Below, piece after piece: positions 28,252 through 38,119 of a DNA stretch of 64,000 nt. Under the pieces are notes generated by a model. It was given only the letters and a program-made list of their open reading frames with translations. It was not told where the DNA came from and ran no database searches. The DNA is from Massilia sp. H6 (GTDB lineage: Bacteria; Pseudomonadota; Gammaproteobacteria; Burkholderiales; Burkholderiaceae_D), in contig NZ_CP103371.1 of NCBI RefSeq assembly GCF_024802625.1, positions 2,604,001 to 2,668,000 of the forward strand, given 5' to 3'. The translations under genes and the position numbers were made by a program. Every line of letters starts with the position of its first letter. Position 1 is the first letter of the stretch.

Positions 28252-28902
28252 ATGAAGACCCTCGTGCTCACGCTCGACCTGGTCGGCACCTTCGTGTTTG
28301 CGCTCAGCGGCGCAATGGCGGCTTCGCGCCGCCGACTCGACATCTTCGGCGTACTGGTGCTCGCTTTCGTGGCCGCCACCTCGGGCGGCATCGTGCGCGA
28401 CCTGCTCATTGGCGCCACCCCGCCGGCGGCCATCAGCGACTGGCGCTACCTGGCCGTGTCGACCCTGGCCGGGCTGGTGATTTTCTTCTGGTACCCGCTC
28501 ATCAGCCGCCTGCGCAACCCGGTACTCATCTTCGACGGCGCCGGCCTGGCGCTGTTCTGCGTCGCCGGTGCGCAAAAGGCGCTGGTCTTCGGCCTGGAGC
28601 CGGTCATGGCGGCCCTGCTGGGCATGCTGACCGGCATCGGCGGCGGGGTCGCGCGCGACGTGCTGCTGTCGAACGTGCCGGCCGTGTTCCGATCGGATAT
28701 CTACGCGGTGGCGGCCCTGGCCGGCGCCGGCGTGGTGGTGGTGGGAGACGCGCTGCAATTGCCCACTACCGCCACTGCCTGTACCGGCGCGGCGCTGTGC
28801 TTCGGCCTGCGCCTGGCCGCGATCCGCTATGGCTGGCACCTGCCGACCGCCCGTGCGCCGGAAACCGAGGCCGACACCGAACGGATCGACCAGGGGCGCT
28901 GA
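28252..28902 (+). CDS. TRIC-like / UPF0126 membrane channel protein
   Basis: The 216-residue protein has seven predicted helices in two repeats, each with the UPF0126 pattern: F-A-L-S-G-A-M-A-A with S-G-G-I-V-R-D in the first, and the G-x-G-G-x-x-R-D match G-I-G-G-G-V-A-R-D-V-L-L in the second. Bacterial members of this family (YadS/YicG type) form trimeric cation channels related to eukaryotic TRIC. I start at ATG 28252, preceded by a G-rich stretch; GTG 28207 and ATG 28240 are in frame and possible. It is convergent with the next gene. Confidence 0.88.
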   Translation: MKTLVLTLDLVGTFVFALSGAMAASRRRLDIFGVLVLAFVAATSGGIVRDLLIGATPPAAISDWRYLAVSTLAGLVIFFWYPLISRLRNPVLIFDGAGLALFCVAGAQKALVFGLEPVMAALLGMLTGIGGGVARDVLLSNVPAVFRSDIYAVAALAGAGVVVVGDALQLPTTATACTGAALCFGLRLAAIRYGWHLPTARAPETEADTERIDQGR

Positions 28903-28929
28903 ATATGCGAATCGGTGGCGCCGACCGGC

Positions 28930-29532
28930 CTACGCTCCGTCGCCGAAATCGGCCTTGGCGTCCAGTACCCGCTTGAGCGAGGTCTCGGGATCCAGGCCGG
29001 CCATCATCAGGTTGATGATCTCCTGCTTGTCTTGTGGCGTCACCTTCTCGCAGGCCGCGCGGTGCGAGCAGAAATACGCATACCAGGATACGTCAGCCGG
29101 GCGCTCCTTGCGCGGCTTGAGCCGTGCCGGCACCGCGGCGCGTGCGCTCTCGGCAAAGGCGGCCAGCCGCGCCTGCGCGCCGGACCAGTCGAACTGCGCC
29201 GCCGCGCGCCGGTCGGCCTCCCAGTCGCCCTGGTAGTCCGGGCCGGGGCGCATGGTGGCCCGGTTCACGGCCAGGCTGCTCAAGTCGGGGTAGCCGTGAG
29301 CGCGGCAAAACTCTGCGACGAACCGCAGCTTCATGCCGAGGCCGACCACGACCGCACGGTCGAGTACCGCATCCTTCGGATGCAGCTGGCGCGCCGCCGC
29401 GAGCAGGTCGCCATAGGTGATCGGCATGCCGCGCAGCGACCGTGCACAATGAACCAACGCGTCAACGACCCGCACGCCGACCTCGATATCGTTGACGGTA
29501 AACGGCGGCCGCGCCTCGGTACTGCCTGTCAT
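28930..29532 (-). CDS. Hypothetical protein
   Basis: The 200-residue protein is soluble, helical in the first half (D-I-E-V-G-V-R-V-V-D-A-L-V-H) with a glycine-rich G-L-G-M-K-L-R-F segment, and basic in the middle. W-Y-A-Y-F-C-S-H-R-A-A-C may carry a metal or redox pair of cysteines. I do not recognise a domain. The start at 29532 is preceded by GGGAGCAGGC; earlier in-frame codons give a low-complexity basic stretch and were rejected. Confidence 0.65.
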   Translation of the reverse strand: MTGSTEARPPFTVNDIEVGVRVVDALVHCARSLRGMPITYGDLLAAARQLHPKDAVLDRAVVVGLGMKLRFVAEFCRAHGYPDLSSLAVNRATMRPGPDYQGDWEADRRAAAQFDWSGAQARLAAFAESARAAVPARLKPRKERPADVSWYAYFCSHRAACEKVTPQDKQEIINLMMAGLDPETSLKRVLDAKADFGDGA

Positions 29533-29683
29533 GCCTGCTCCCTGCAAATCTTGTCGTCGTCCTGCTGGCGCACGCTTGTCGCGCTGCGAACTTTCGATGC
29601 CGAAGGATTTGGTCCTGCCAGCCTTGATGAAAAAACGCGATTCTACAGCAGGCCGGCGTGCCGCAGCGGCGGGTCGAGGCGCG

Positions 29684-31300
29684 CTAGGCGGGTGCACGGG
29701 TCTTGAGCCCGTTCGCAAAATCGCGCACGATCTCGCGCGCGGCGTTATGACCGGGAGCGCCGGTCACGCCGCCGCCCGGGTGGGTGCCCGCGCCGCAGGT
29801 GTACAGGCCGGCCACCGGGCCGCGGTAATCCGCATGGCCCAGCATGGGACGGGCCGAGAACAGCTGGTCCAGTCCCAGCGCGCCATGGAAGATGTCGCCG
29901 CCGACCAGGCCGAAAGTGCGCTCCAGGTCTAGCGGACTCATGATCTGCCGGCCGAGCACCGAACGCTTGAAGTTGGGTGCATGACGGTCGACGGTAGCGA
30001 TCATGAGGTCGGCCACTTCGTCGCGGTGCTCGTCCCAGCTCGCACCGCCTGGCAGTTGCGGCGCGACGTGCTGGCAAAACAGGCTGGCGACGTGCTGGCC
30101 GGGTGGCGCCAGCGTCGGGTCCAGGGTCGACGGCAGCAGCATCTCGACGATCGGCGCGCGCGACCAGCCAAGGGCGCGCGCATCGTGGTAGGCGCGCTCC
30201 ATGTAGTCCAGGCTGGGCGCGATGATGATGCCGCTGCCATGGTGCTCGGCCACCTCCTTGCCGGGCAGGCAGTTGAAACTCGGTAGTTCCGACAATGCCA
30301 CATTCATGCGGAAGGTCCCCGAGCCGCAGCGCCAGGCCTGCATGCGCCGCAAGAAATCCGGCGGCAGCGCGCCCGGGTCGACCAGCTTGGTATATAGCAG
30401 GCGCGGATTCAGGTTCGAGACCACCACGCGCGCGTCCAGGCGTTCTCCCCTGGCGGTGACCACGCCGGTGGCGCGGCCCCGTTCCAGCAGCACCTCGTCG
30501 ACCGCGCAGCCGGTACGAATCTCTACCCCGCGCGCCTGCGCCGCCTTGGCCATGGCCTGGGTGATCGCGCCCATGCCGCCGATCGCATGTCCCCAGGCGC
30601 CCTTCTTGCCGTTGACCTCTCCGAACACATGGTGCAACAAGACATACGCCGAGCCGGGCGAATACGGGCTGGCGTAATTGCCCACCACGCTGTCGAAGCC
30701 ATACGCCGCCTTGATCGGCGCGCTCTCGAACCAGCCGTCCAGGTAGTCGCCAGCCGACTTGGTGAACAAATCGAACAGCTCGCGCTGGTTGGACAGCGAC
30801 AGTTTGCGCATCTGGTTGCCCAGCTTGCCAGCTTTGATCAGCTCCGGCAGCGCGGCCAGCCAGCTGCCACCCACCAGGTTCGGCGGCGTTTGCAGCACCA
30901 GGTTGCGCAGCAGCTGCGCGGCACTGTCGAGATGGGCGTGAAAGGCATCGAGGCGGTCGGCGTCACGCTGCGAGAATTTGGCGACCTCGGAGGCGGTCTT
31001 GCCAGCGCCGAGCTTCAGGTAGGCGCTATCGTCCAGCGGAAGGAAATTCGACAGCGGGCGCTCGACGATGCGCAGGCCATGAGCGGCCAGGTCCATGTCC
31101 TCGATTACCTTGGGATTGAGTAGCGAGACCGTATAGGCGGCGACCGAATTGCGGAAACCCGGATGGAATTGCTCGGTCACCGCGGCCCCGCCGACCACGT
31201 CGCGCGCCTCGAGTACCGTGACCTTCAGTCCGGCGCCGGCCAGGTAAAACGCACATACCAGGCCATTATGGCCGCCACCCACGATGATTGCGTCGCGCAT
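29684..31300 (-). CDS. FAD-dependent oxidoreductase, phytoene desaturase / PYROXD2-like
   Basis: The 538-residue protein opens with a dinucleotide-binding loop I-I-V-G-G-G-H-N-G-L-V-C-A at residues 5-17 followed by V-L-E-A-R, and ends with a second FAD segment L-Y-T-C-G-A-G-T-H-P-G-G-G-V-T-G. This is the arrangement of CrtI-type desaturases and of the PYROXD2 branch, which it resembles in length. No carotenoid genes are nearby, so a role other than carotenoid desaturation is more likely. ATG 31300 is preceded by AGGAACCGG. The MFS gene upstream ends about 87 bp away on the same strand. Confidence 0.86.
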   Translation of the reverse strand: MRDAIIVGGGHNGLVCAFYLAGAGLKVTVLEARDVVGGAAVTEQFHPGFRNSVAAYTVSLLNPKVIEDMDLAAHGLRIVERPLSNFLPLDDSAYLKLGAGKTASEVAKFSQRDADRLDAFHAHLDSAAQLLRNLVLQTPPNLVGGSWLAALPELIKAGKLGNQMRKLSLSNQRELFDLFTKSAGDYLDGWFESAPIKAAYGFDSVVGNYASPYSPGSAYVLLHHVFGEVNGKKGAWGHAIGGMGAITQAMAKAAQARGVEIRTGCAVDEVLLERGRATGVVTARGERLDARVVVSNLNPRLLYTKLVDPGALPPDFLRRMQAWRCGSGTFRMNVALSELPSFNCLPGKEVAEHHGSGIIIAPSLDYMERAYHDARALGWSRAPIVEMLLPSTLDPTLAPPGQHVASLFCQHVAPQLPGGASWDEHRDEVADLMIATVDRHAPNFKRSVLGRQIMSPLDLERTFGLVGGDIFHGALGLDQLFSARPMLGHADYRGPVAGLYTCGAGTHPGGGVTGAPGHNAAREIVRDFANGLKTRAPA

Positions 31301-31386
31301 CCGGTTCCTCCCAGTGAATGCACGTATTGTCTTCCACACAAACTGAAATTGCACCTGCTAACTGCGACAGGTGCAGTGCATCGGTG

Positions 31387-32703
31387 TCATTCGAGCGCCC
31401 GTTGGCGCGACTCCACGTCGACCTGCAGGATCGCAAGCGCCGCCAGCACCAGGCAGCCGGCCAGCAAGGCCAGGGCCAGCGTAAAGCGGGTCGCCATCAC
31501 CGGCGCGATGATGGTCGGCGCCAGCAGCCCGCCAAAGCGCGCTACCGCCCCCGCCACGCCCATGCCGCTGGCGCGCAAGTCGGTCGGATAGACTTCGGGC
31601 GTGAACGCATACAGCGCCCCCCAGGTGCCCAGCAGCGCAAAACTCATCAGCAGGCTTGCCCCCACCACCACCCCGGTAGCGCTGCCGAAGCTGTAGCCCA
31701 AGCAGCCCACGGCGCTGAGCAGCAAAAAGCCCACCAGGGTCGGCTTGCGCCCCCAGCGCTCCACGCCATAGGCAGCCAGCGCGAAGCCTGGCAACTGGAC
31801 CAGCGCCAGCACGATCAGGAACTCCTGGCCGCGCATGAAACCGAAGCCCTCGGCGCTAAGCTTCACCGGCAGGTAGACGAACACGCCATAGTAAGCAATC
31901 GAGATCAGCGCCCAGGCCGCGAACAGCGACAGGCTGCGGCGCCGCAGCCGGGACGAAAACAGGGCCGACAGCGTCTGCCTGGCCAGCGCTTGCGGCAGCA
32001 AGGGCGCGATGGCGATGCTGCGCCCATTGACCTGGGCGACGCGCTGCAGCACCGCGCGCGCCTGCTCCGGCTTGCCGCTGCGGCTCAGGTACATGGGCGA
32101 CTCCGGAATGTACAGGCGCAGCACCACGCCGACCAGGGCCGGCAAGCCGGTGACAAAGAAGATCACGCGCCAGGCATCATCGCCCCACTGCAGCGCCAGC
32201 AGCGCAAGCAGCGCAAGCGCGATGGTGCCAACCGCCCAGAACGATTCGAGCAGCACCAGCCAGCGGCCGCGCCGGTCGCTGGGCAGGAATTCGGCCATCA
32301 TAGTGTAGTCCACCGGCAGCGTGCCGCCCACGCCGATGCCGGTCAGGAAGCGCCACGCCAGCAGCCAGGTGAAATCGGGGGCGAAGGCGGAGGCCACGCC
32401 GAAGCAGGCGTCGATCAGCACCGCCGCCATCAGCACCGGCCGGCGCCCGATGCGGTCGGCCAGGCGCCCGAAGGCAAAGGCGCCGACCAGCATGCCGACG
32501 AAGAACAGGGTTCCGGTCTGGAGCGCTTGCGGCATCGCGATCCCGAAGGTCTTCGCGATCGAGGGCGCACTAAAGCCGATCGACAGCACCTGCATGGCGT
32601 CGGCCATCCAGACCAGGCCGAAAATCACGAACAGGCGGTATTGAAACTTGCCGACGCCAGCGGCCTGGAGACCTTGCTCGACGGTGATCGGTGATGCGGA
32701 CAA
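31387..32703 (-). CDS. MFS transporter, metabolite:proton symporter type
   Basis: The 438-residue protein has 12 predicted helices. The MFS signature [11 protein letters not shown] follows helix 2, and a related G-V-E-R-W-G-R-K-P lies in the second half, the sugar/aromatic-acid symporter pattern. [15 protein letters not shown] resembles the NiaP/SV2-like group, which moves nicotinate or aromatic acids; the substrate is inferred only by group. I place the start at TTG 32703 because GGAGAAC precedes it at the right distance and the first helix follows; an in-frame ATG 324 bases upstream would cross the divergent FKBP gene. Confidence 0.85.
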   Translation of the reverse strand: MSASPITVEQGLQAAGVGKFQYRLFVIFGLVWMADAMQVLSIGFSAPSIAKTFGIAMPQALQTGTLFFVGMLVGAFAFGRLADRIGRRPVLMAAVLIDACFGVASAFAPDFTWLLAWRFLTGIGVGGTLPVDYTMMAEFLPSDRRGRWLVLLESFWAVGTIALALLALLALQWGDDAWRVIFFVTGLPALVGVVLRLYIPESPMYLSRSGKPEQARAVLQRVAQVNGRSIAIAPLLPQALARQTLSALFSSRLRRRSLSLFAAWALISIAYYGVFVYLPVKLSAEGFGFMRGQEFLIVLALVQLPGFALAAYGVERWGRKPTLVGFLLLSAVGCLGYSFGSATGVVVGASLLMSFALLGTWGALYAFTPEVYPTDLRASGMGVAGAVARFGGLLAPTIIAPVMATRFTLALALLAGCLVLAALAILQVDVESRQRALE

Positions 32704-32827
32704 GGTGGGTTCTCCGGGGCGGGTCGGGCCGTTAATCGATGTGCAAGGCGCTGGGCAAGTTGGCATACGCCGGAGCGCACTGTATCCTATGGCACGATCC
32801 CGCACAGCCAACCAACGAAAGAACCCC

Positions 32828-33292
32828 ATGAAACAGCTACTTTCCTCCTGCGCCCTCGGCCTGACACTCACGCTGGCCGTGGCCGGCTGCGACCGCGCCA
32901 AGGCGCCGCAGCCAGCCGACACCACAGCAGCCACGGCAACCGCAAGCGAAGCCGTCGCCTTCCAGAAGATCGATACCGTCACCGGCACCGGCAAGGAAGC
33001 AAGCGCCGGTGCGACTGCCGTAGTCAACTATACGGGCTGGCTCTACGACCCGGCCGCCGAATCGAAACACGGCGCCCAGTTCGATTCTTCGATCGGGCGC
33101 GCGCCGTTCAGCTTCGAGCTTGGCGCCGGCCGCGTTATCAAGGGCTGGGACGAGGGCGTGCAAGGCATGAAGGTCGGCGGCAAGCGCACACTGATCGTGC
33201 CTGCCGACATGGGCTACGGCGACGGCGGCGCCGGTCCCATACCACCGGGCGCCACCCTGATCTTCGACGTCGAACTGCTCGAGGTTCGCTGA
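32828..33292 (+). CDS. FKBP-type peptidyl-prolyl isomerase lipoprotein
   Basis: The 154-residue protein has a lipoprotein signal with lipobox L-A-V-A-G-C (Cys20), an alanine/threonine linker, then one FKBP domain: V-N-Y-T-G-W-L-Y-D near 65, F-D-S-S near 83 and [16 protein letters not shown] near 105-120. G-Y-G-D ends with the usual [13 protein letters not shown]. It should assist folding of envelope proteins in the periplasm. It is divergent from the MFS gene. Confidence 0.94.
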   Translation: MKQLLSSCALGLTLTLAVAGCDRAKAPQPADTTAATATASEAVAFQKIDTVTGTGKEASAGATAVVNYTGWLYDPAAESKHGAQFDSSIGRAPFSFELGAGRVIKGWDEGVQGMKVGGKRTLIVPADMGYGDGGAGPIPPGATLIFDVELLEVR

Positions 33293-33335
33293 AACCTGCG
33301 CTGAACCCGGTGAGCGGCGCGGCCGGGATTAACGA

Positions 33336-33875
33336 TTAGTCGGCCGCGTCCAGGAAGAAGATCGCCCAGGCCCGGGCCGGCGTCTCTACGGTCGGCTTCT
33401 CGACCTGCACCTGGGCGCAGTCTTGCGCCACCAGGCTGCGCCAGTTGCGCACGCCGGCATTCGAGAACAACGGATTGGCCTTGGCGTTCAGGCTCATGTC
33501 GAGCGCCAGCCTGGCATTGCGCGGCCCGGTCTTGCCGTAGCTGACGCCACGCAGTTCGATACCGAAGGCGGCCAGCCATGCTTCCCACTGGCCCGATTCG
33601 GTGCCCAGGACGATCCGTCCCAGCATATCGTCGAGCGAGACGCCTTTCTTGACCACGCCGCGTAACAGTGCGAGCGAGGGGGCGTTGCGCGCATCCGGGT
33701 TCTGCTTGCCCGCGCCGTGGTCGGCGATGGCCTTGAGTTCCTTCGAGAACGTGGCATCGCGCTCGGTATAGTCGCGCACGCGGTTGTAGAAATCGCCGTC
33801 GATGAAGGGATTTTCCGGACGGCCCGCGGGCGCGCCTTCTGGTTTGCCGGTGGAAGGCTGTTTTTTGTTGGTCAT
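33336..33875 (-). CDS. Hypothetical protein
   Basis: The 179-residue soluble protein starts with a hydrophilic basic/proline stretch (M-T-N-K-K-Q-P-S-T-G-K-P-E) and then a mixed helix/strand domain with W-E-A-W-L-A-A-F-G-I-E-L-R-G-V-S-Y-G. No family is recognised. It is convergent with the FKBP gene and divergent from the kinase gene. Confidence 0.6.
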   Translation of the reverse strand: MTNKKQPSTGKPEGAPAGRPENPFIDGDFYNRVRDYTERDATFSKELKAIADHGAGKQNPDARNAPSLALLRGVVKKGVSLDDMLGRIVLGTESGQWEAWLAAFGIELRGVSYGKTGPRNARLALDMSLNAKANPLFSNAGVRNWRSLVAQDCAQVQVEKPTVETPARAWAIFFLDAAD

Positions 33876-34010
33876 GGCTGTCGAAACGTCGATGTAAGGG
33901 CGGAGTGTAGCATTGTCGGCGCCGCGGCGAACAGCCCTTTGCGCCCGTTGGCCATTGCATAGACAACACGTTTATTGTAATGTTCAGCGATTCGTTTCAC
34001 ACACCAGGCA

Positions 34011-36185
34011 ATGAGCTCCCCCACCCTGACTTCTGCAACCTGCACGCTGGCCGGGGCCCTGCCGGCCGCGCCGAAGCTGCCCGCCCACTACGATGTGCGC
34101 GGCTGCCTCGGCGAAGGCGGCTTCGGCCGGGTATTCGAGGCCTGGGACAGCACATTGTGCCGCCCGGTCGCCATCAAATGCATCAAGCATGCCGAAGCCG
34201 GACAGGCCGGTGCTGACCTGATGCGCGAGGCGCGCCTGGGCGCATCCTTGCGCCATGCCGCTTTCGTCAAGGTGCATGCGATCGAAGACGACGGTCTCAC
34301 CCAGTCGATCGTCATGGAGCTGGTGCCCGGCCAGACCCTCAAGCAGACCCTGGCCGCCGGCCCGGTGGCGCGCGCCGATGCGCTGGCATGGACGCGCCAG
34401 GTCGCCGAAGCCATGCGCGACGCCCATGCATCTGGCCTGGTCCACGGCGACCTCAAGCCGTCGAACCTGATGATCGAGCCGGGCGGCAGCATCCGCATCC
34501 TCGATTTCGGCCTGGCCCACCAGCTCGACGTACTGGCCACCACCAGCATGGCGCCCGAGGTCTTGCAAGGCACCATCGCCTACATGGCGCCGGAGCGCAT
34601 GCTCGGCGCGCCCTTGTCGGCGCAGGCCGACGTCTACGCACTGGGCTTGATTCTCTACGAAATGGTGTGCGGCGCGCGGCCGTACGCCGCGCTCGACGGC
34701 CTGGCGCTGGCGGCGGCGCAGGTGCAGACTTCGTCGGACGGCTGGCACTATCCGCTCGATGCCAGCGCCGGGCTGATTGCCCTGATCCGCGCCATGACCG
34801 CGCGCCAGGCCACGCAGCGCCTGGCCGGCATGGCCGAAGTGCTGGCGCAGCTGGCGCAGTTGGCGGCAGCGCCAGACATTCCCGCCCAGCCGCCGCGGGT
34901 GCGCCTGCCGGCGCCAACCAGGCAACTGCGGCTGGTACTGGCCGGCGTACTGTCGGTGGCCCTGCTCGGTGCCGGCGGCTGGGCCGCGGCGCCCCATTTG
35001 GCAGCGCTCGGCCCTGCTCTGGCGCCATTTTCCGAATCGGTTGAACTCGAGCAGGGCCTGGCGGCGCTCAAGCTGTTCGACCGGCCGGGCAGCCTGGATA
35101 ACGCCGAACAGCACTTTCGCCGCATTCTGGCGCGCCGCCCCGACAGCGCCGCGGCGGCGGCCGGCATGTCGCTGATGTATTCGCAGCGCTACCATACCGA
35201 CAAGCGCGACGAGACCTGGCTGCAGCGCGCCGACGCCAGCGCGCAGCGCGCCGCCCAGCTCAACGACCAGCTCGCGCTGAGCCACGTTGCCCGCGCCTGG
35301 GTGCTCGACAACCACGGCAAGCGCGACGAGGCCTTGCTGGCCCACGCCGAAGCGCTGCGCCTGGACCCCTCGAATTTCTTCGGCTGGTATGGCCAGGCCG
35401 CCACCTTGCGCCGCATGCAGCGCTACGACGAGGCGCGTGCACGCTTGAGCGAGGCGATCGCGCGCTTTCCGCAAGAACGCGTCTTCACCGACGAACTGGG
35501 CAGCGTCCACTACGAGCAGGCCGACTACTCCGGCGCCGAGCGCCTGTTCCGGCGCAGCATCGCGCTGCAGCCCGATGCCGTCGTTGCCTACGCCAACCTC
35601 AATGCTGCGCTGCTGCGCCAGAACCGCGACGACGAGGCCTTGCAGGTGCTGCAGCAAGGCTTGCAGATCCGCCCTAGCGCCAAGCTGTACACAAATTTGG
35701 GCAATGCACTGTTCCTGCGCCAGGACTATGTCGGCGCGGCCGCCGCCTTCGAAAACGCGGTATCGCCCACGCGCGGCGCGCCCGGCGAATACCAGCTCTG
35801 GGCCAACCTGGCCGATACCCTGAACTGGCTGCCGGGCCGCGAAGCCCAGGCACGCGCCGCCTACGACAAGGCGCGCGAGTTGCTGGCGCCGCGCCTGGCG
35901 CGCGCGCCTGACGACGTGCTGCTGGTATCGCGCATGGGCCTGTACGCGGCGCGCACCGGTGCGGCCCTTGAGGCCGCCCCGCTGCTGGCGCGCGCGATCG
36001 CGCTGGCGCCCAACAGCGCCGACGTGCAATTTCGCGCGGGGCTGGCCCATGAATTGCTCGGCCAACGCGACGCCGCCCTGCTTGCCATCAATAGCGCCCG
36101 CCGCCTGGGCTACCCGGTCAAGTTCATCGATGCCGAACCCGACCTGGTGGACTTGCGGCGCGACGCGCGCTACCGCCCGGACTAG
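34011..36185 (+). CDS. Membrane-anchored Ser/Thr protein kinase with TPR sensor domain
   Basis: The 724-residue protein has a Hanks-type kinase domain (about residues 26-285): glycine loop G-E-G-G-F-G-R-V at 34-41, Lys56 in V-A-I-K, Glu73, catalytic H-G-D-L-K-P-S-N at 145-152 with Asp147, and D-F-G at 165-167. Gly replaces Arg before the catalytic Asp, so it is a non-RD kinase. One membrane helix (about 305-327) follows, then TPR-like repeats to the C-terminus, presumably periplasmic. The small protein and the FHA-like/AAA+ regulator downstream are candidate partners or substrates. The first 20 residues are low-complexity and the start is not certain. Confidence 0.92.
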   Translation: MSSPTLTSATCTLAGALPAAPKLPAHYDVRGCLGEGGFGRVFEAWDSTLCRPVAIKCIKHAEAGQAGADLMREARLGASLRHAAFVKVHAIEDDGLTQSIVMELVPGQTLKQTLAAGPVARADALAWTRQVAEAMRDAHASGLVHGDLKPSNLMIEPGGSIRILDFGLAHQLDVLATTSMAPEVLQGTIAYMAPERMLGAPLSAQADVYALGLILYEMVCGARPYAALDGLALAAAQVQTSSDGWHYPLDASAGLIALIRAMTARQATQRLAGMAEVLAQLAQLAAAPDIPAQPPRVRLPAPTRQLRLVLAGVLSVALLGAGGWAAAPHLAALGPALAPFSESVELEQGLAALKLFDRPGSLDNAEQHFRRILARRPDSAAAAAGMSLMYSQRYHTDKRDETWLQRADASAQRAAQLNDQLALSHVARAWVLDNHGKRDEALLAHAEALRLDPSNFFGWYGQAATLRRMQRYDEARARLSEAIARFPQERVFTDELGSVHYEQADYSGAERLFRRSIALQPDAVVAYANLNAALLRQNRDDEALQVLQQGLQIRPSAKLYTNLGNALFLRQDYVGAAAAFENAVSPTRGAPGEYQLWANLADTLNWLPGREAQARAAYDKARELLAPRLARAPDDVLLVSRMGLYAARTGAALEAAPLLARAIALAPNSADVQFRAGLAHELLGQRDAALLAINSARRLGYPVKFIDAEPDLVDLRRDARYRPD

Positions 36186-36243
36186 CGTTTGTCCGGTTTC
36201 CCGGTGCCAGGCCGGCACCTTGACCCACTACCTGAAAGCAGCC

Positions 36244-36612
36244 ATGCAAGAACAACAAAACCACGAAATCAACGTCATTTACCAGGCAGGCCAGCCACAA
36301 GCGACCTGGACGCCGCGGCCACAAGGCACGGACCGGATCCAGGCGAATGTGAACGATACGATCAGTTTTGTCTTCGACGGCCCGGAAACGCTGACCAACG
36401 CGGTGATGATGAGCGGCCCTCGCAAAAAGGGCGAAGACGGCTCGCCTTTCGATGGCGGCAACCAGATTAACATCGTCCCCGGCACCCCCTACACGATCGA
36501 CAAGAATGCTGGACTGTGGGGTTTCTCGATCGCGTTCACGACCGTCAACGCTGATGGCGTCAGCAATTTCTACTTCCTGCCCGACCCGGAACTGGAAGTT
36601 GGCTCGACCTGA
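36244..36612 (+). CDS. Small beta-rich protein of unknown function after the kinase gene
   Basis: The 122-residue protein has no signal peptide. It is strand-rich (I-N-V-I-Y-Q-A-G, D-T-I-S-F-V-F-D-G, G-F-S-I-A-F-T-T-V) and looks like an immunoglobulin or cupredoxin-like sandwich without obvious metal ligands. It starts 58 bp after the kinase stop on the same strand and ends 13 bp from the convergent regulator gene. A role with the kinase is inferred from position. Confidence 0.65.
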   Translation: MQEQQNHEINVIYQAGQPQATWTPRPQGTDRIQANVNDTISFVFDGPETLTNAVMMSGPRKKGEDGSPFDGGNQINIVPGTPYTIDKNAGLWGFSIAFTTVNADGVSNFYFLPDPELEVGST

Positions 36613-36625
36613 GCCCGGGCCGGCG

Positions 36626-38119
36626 TCAGCCAGGCCGTAATAAGCGCCAGCGCCGCCGCAAGGCTTCCGCTGGCGTTTTCAATTGGGCGGCGCAGCGCTC
36701 CACGTCGCCCGCGCAAGCCTGCATGGCTTCGGCGATCTCGGGTTCCGGGATGGTTTCGGCACGCCGGATAGTCGGGTGGTCTTCCAGCAGTTTATACAGG
36801 CTCGGACGCGAGATGCCGAGCGCCTGCGCCGCCGCCAGGATGTTCCAGTGGTGCGCTGCCATCGCGCCCAGCACGTCCTGGTGCGACAAGGCAGAAGGCC
36901 GGCGCCGTGGCACGGCTGCCTCGCCCCGTGGCGCCGGCGCCGGTGTGTCCTGCGCCGGACGGCCCTCGGTGCGCACCAGGTCGGCGAGCGTAGGAACGAC
37001 GCCTTGGCCCAGCATCAGTACCGCCCGCTGCAGCACATGCGCCAGCTGGCGCACATTGCCCGGCCAGTCGTGCGTCGCCAGCTCGGCCACCAGCGCCGCC
37101 GGCAGCTCCGCTCTTGCGCCCTGCTGCGCCAGCAAGTCCACGATCAGCACCCCGATATCCTCGCGCCGCGTGCGCAGCGGTGGCATGCGGATCACGAAGC
37201 CTTCCAGCCGGTGCAGCAAGGCCTGGTTGAAGGCCGCCGCGTCCAGGTCCTGGTCGGAGGCGGCAATCAGGCGCGCCGTCGAGCGCCGGTCGTGCGCGGC
37301 GCCGACCGGCCGGTAGTCGCCGCCCTCGAGCACGCGCAGCAGCATCGGCTGCACGGCCGCCGGCGCGTTGCCGATCTCGTCGAGGAATAGGGTTGCCGCG
37401 TCGGCCTGCGCGAACAGCCCCTCGCGCGGCGCCGGTGCGCCCGGGTAGGCGCCCTGCTCGGCGCCGAACAGCGCCGCCGCCGCCAGGGGTTCGCCCAGCG
37501 CCGCCATATTGACCGCCACTAGCGGCGCCCCCGCACGGCTGCTCAGTGCATGGATGGCGCGCGCGGCGATTTCCTTGCCGGTGCCGGTCTCGCCCAGCAA
37601 CAGCACCGGCATGCCGCTCGGCGCCACCATCCGCAGCTGGTCACGCACGCCGATGCTGGCGCTGCCAACGCCTTGCAGGCCAGGTACCGGGTTGAGCCTG
37701 GGCAGGCGGTGCATCCAGTGCAGGCACAGCACGACGGCGCGGCCCAGGCACACGATCTGCCCTTCGGCGATCTGCGTGGCGCTAAAGTGGACAGCGTCCT
37801 TCACGATGCGCCCCCCCACTTCGACCACCATCGGACTGGCGGGCAGCGTCACGGCGATAGTGTCGTGGGCGTCGCGCGCCAGGCGCAGGGGCTGGCGCGA
37901 AATGCCGCCATGACCCAGCGGCAGGCCCTCGGCACCGGGGCGCATGAACAGCGGCGCGTAGCGGTTCAGTTCAATGGTGTCGCTGCCGCTGCCGCCGACG
38001 AACTGTTCGCCGATGCGGGCGTGGTCGGGATGCCAGACGATGGTGATGGCGAGCAGCGGCGCCGAGGCGTGGTCCAGGTCGGACAGGGGCGAGGTCAGCG
38101 TGTAATCGGAATAGGTCAT
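36626..38119 (-). CDS. FHA-like/AAA+/Fis-type transcription regulator with degenerate sigma-54 loop
   Basis: The 497-residue protein has an N-terminal beta-rich domain (about 20-135, FHA-like) and a central AAA+ domain with Walker A G-E-T-G-T-G-K-E at 176-183 and Walker B L-F-L-D-E-I-G-N at 244-251. A Fis-type helix-turn-helix near the C-terminus (A-A-A-Q-A-L-G-I-S-R-P-S-L-Y-K-L, about 430-450) and a further helical tail complete it. The loop that normally reads G-A-F-T-G-A is G-A-Y-P-G-A at 223-228, so sigma-54 contact may be lost or altered. The convergent kinase is a likely partner, since FHA domains bind phosphothreonine. ATG 38119 was chosen over an earlier in-frame codon that lacks a domain match. 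Confidence 0.85.
   Translation of the reverse strand: MTYSDYTLTSPLSDLDHASAPLLAITIVWHPDHARIGEQFVGGSGSDTIELNRYAPLFMRPGAEGLPLGHGGISRQPLRLARDAHDTIAVTLPASPMVVEVGGRIVKDAVHFSATQIAEGQIVCLGRAVVLCLHWMHRLPRLNPVPGLQGVGSASIGVRDQLRMVAPSGMPVLLLGETGTGKEIAARAIHALSSRAGAPLVAVNMAALGEPLAAAALFGAEQGAYPGAPAPREGLFAQADAATLFLDEIGNAPAAVQPMLLRVLEGGDYRPVGAAHDRRSTARLIAASDQDLDAAAFNQALLHRLEGFVIRMPPLRTRREDIGVLIVDLLAQQGARAELPAALVAELATHDWPGNVRQLAHVLQRAVLMLGQGVVPTLADLVRTEGRPAQDTPAPAPRGEAAVPRRRPSALSHQDVLGAMAAHHWNILAAAQALGISRPSLYKLLEDHPTIRRAETIPEPEIAEAMQACAGDVERCAAQLKTPAEALRRRWRLLRPG

Noticed and set aside
33984..36218. 744-codon minus-strand frame across the kinase gene
   Set aside because: The plus strand encodes a complete kinase with all motifs; the antisense product has no domain.
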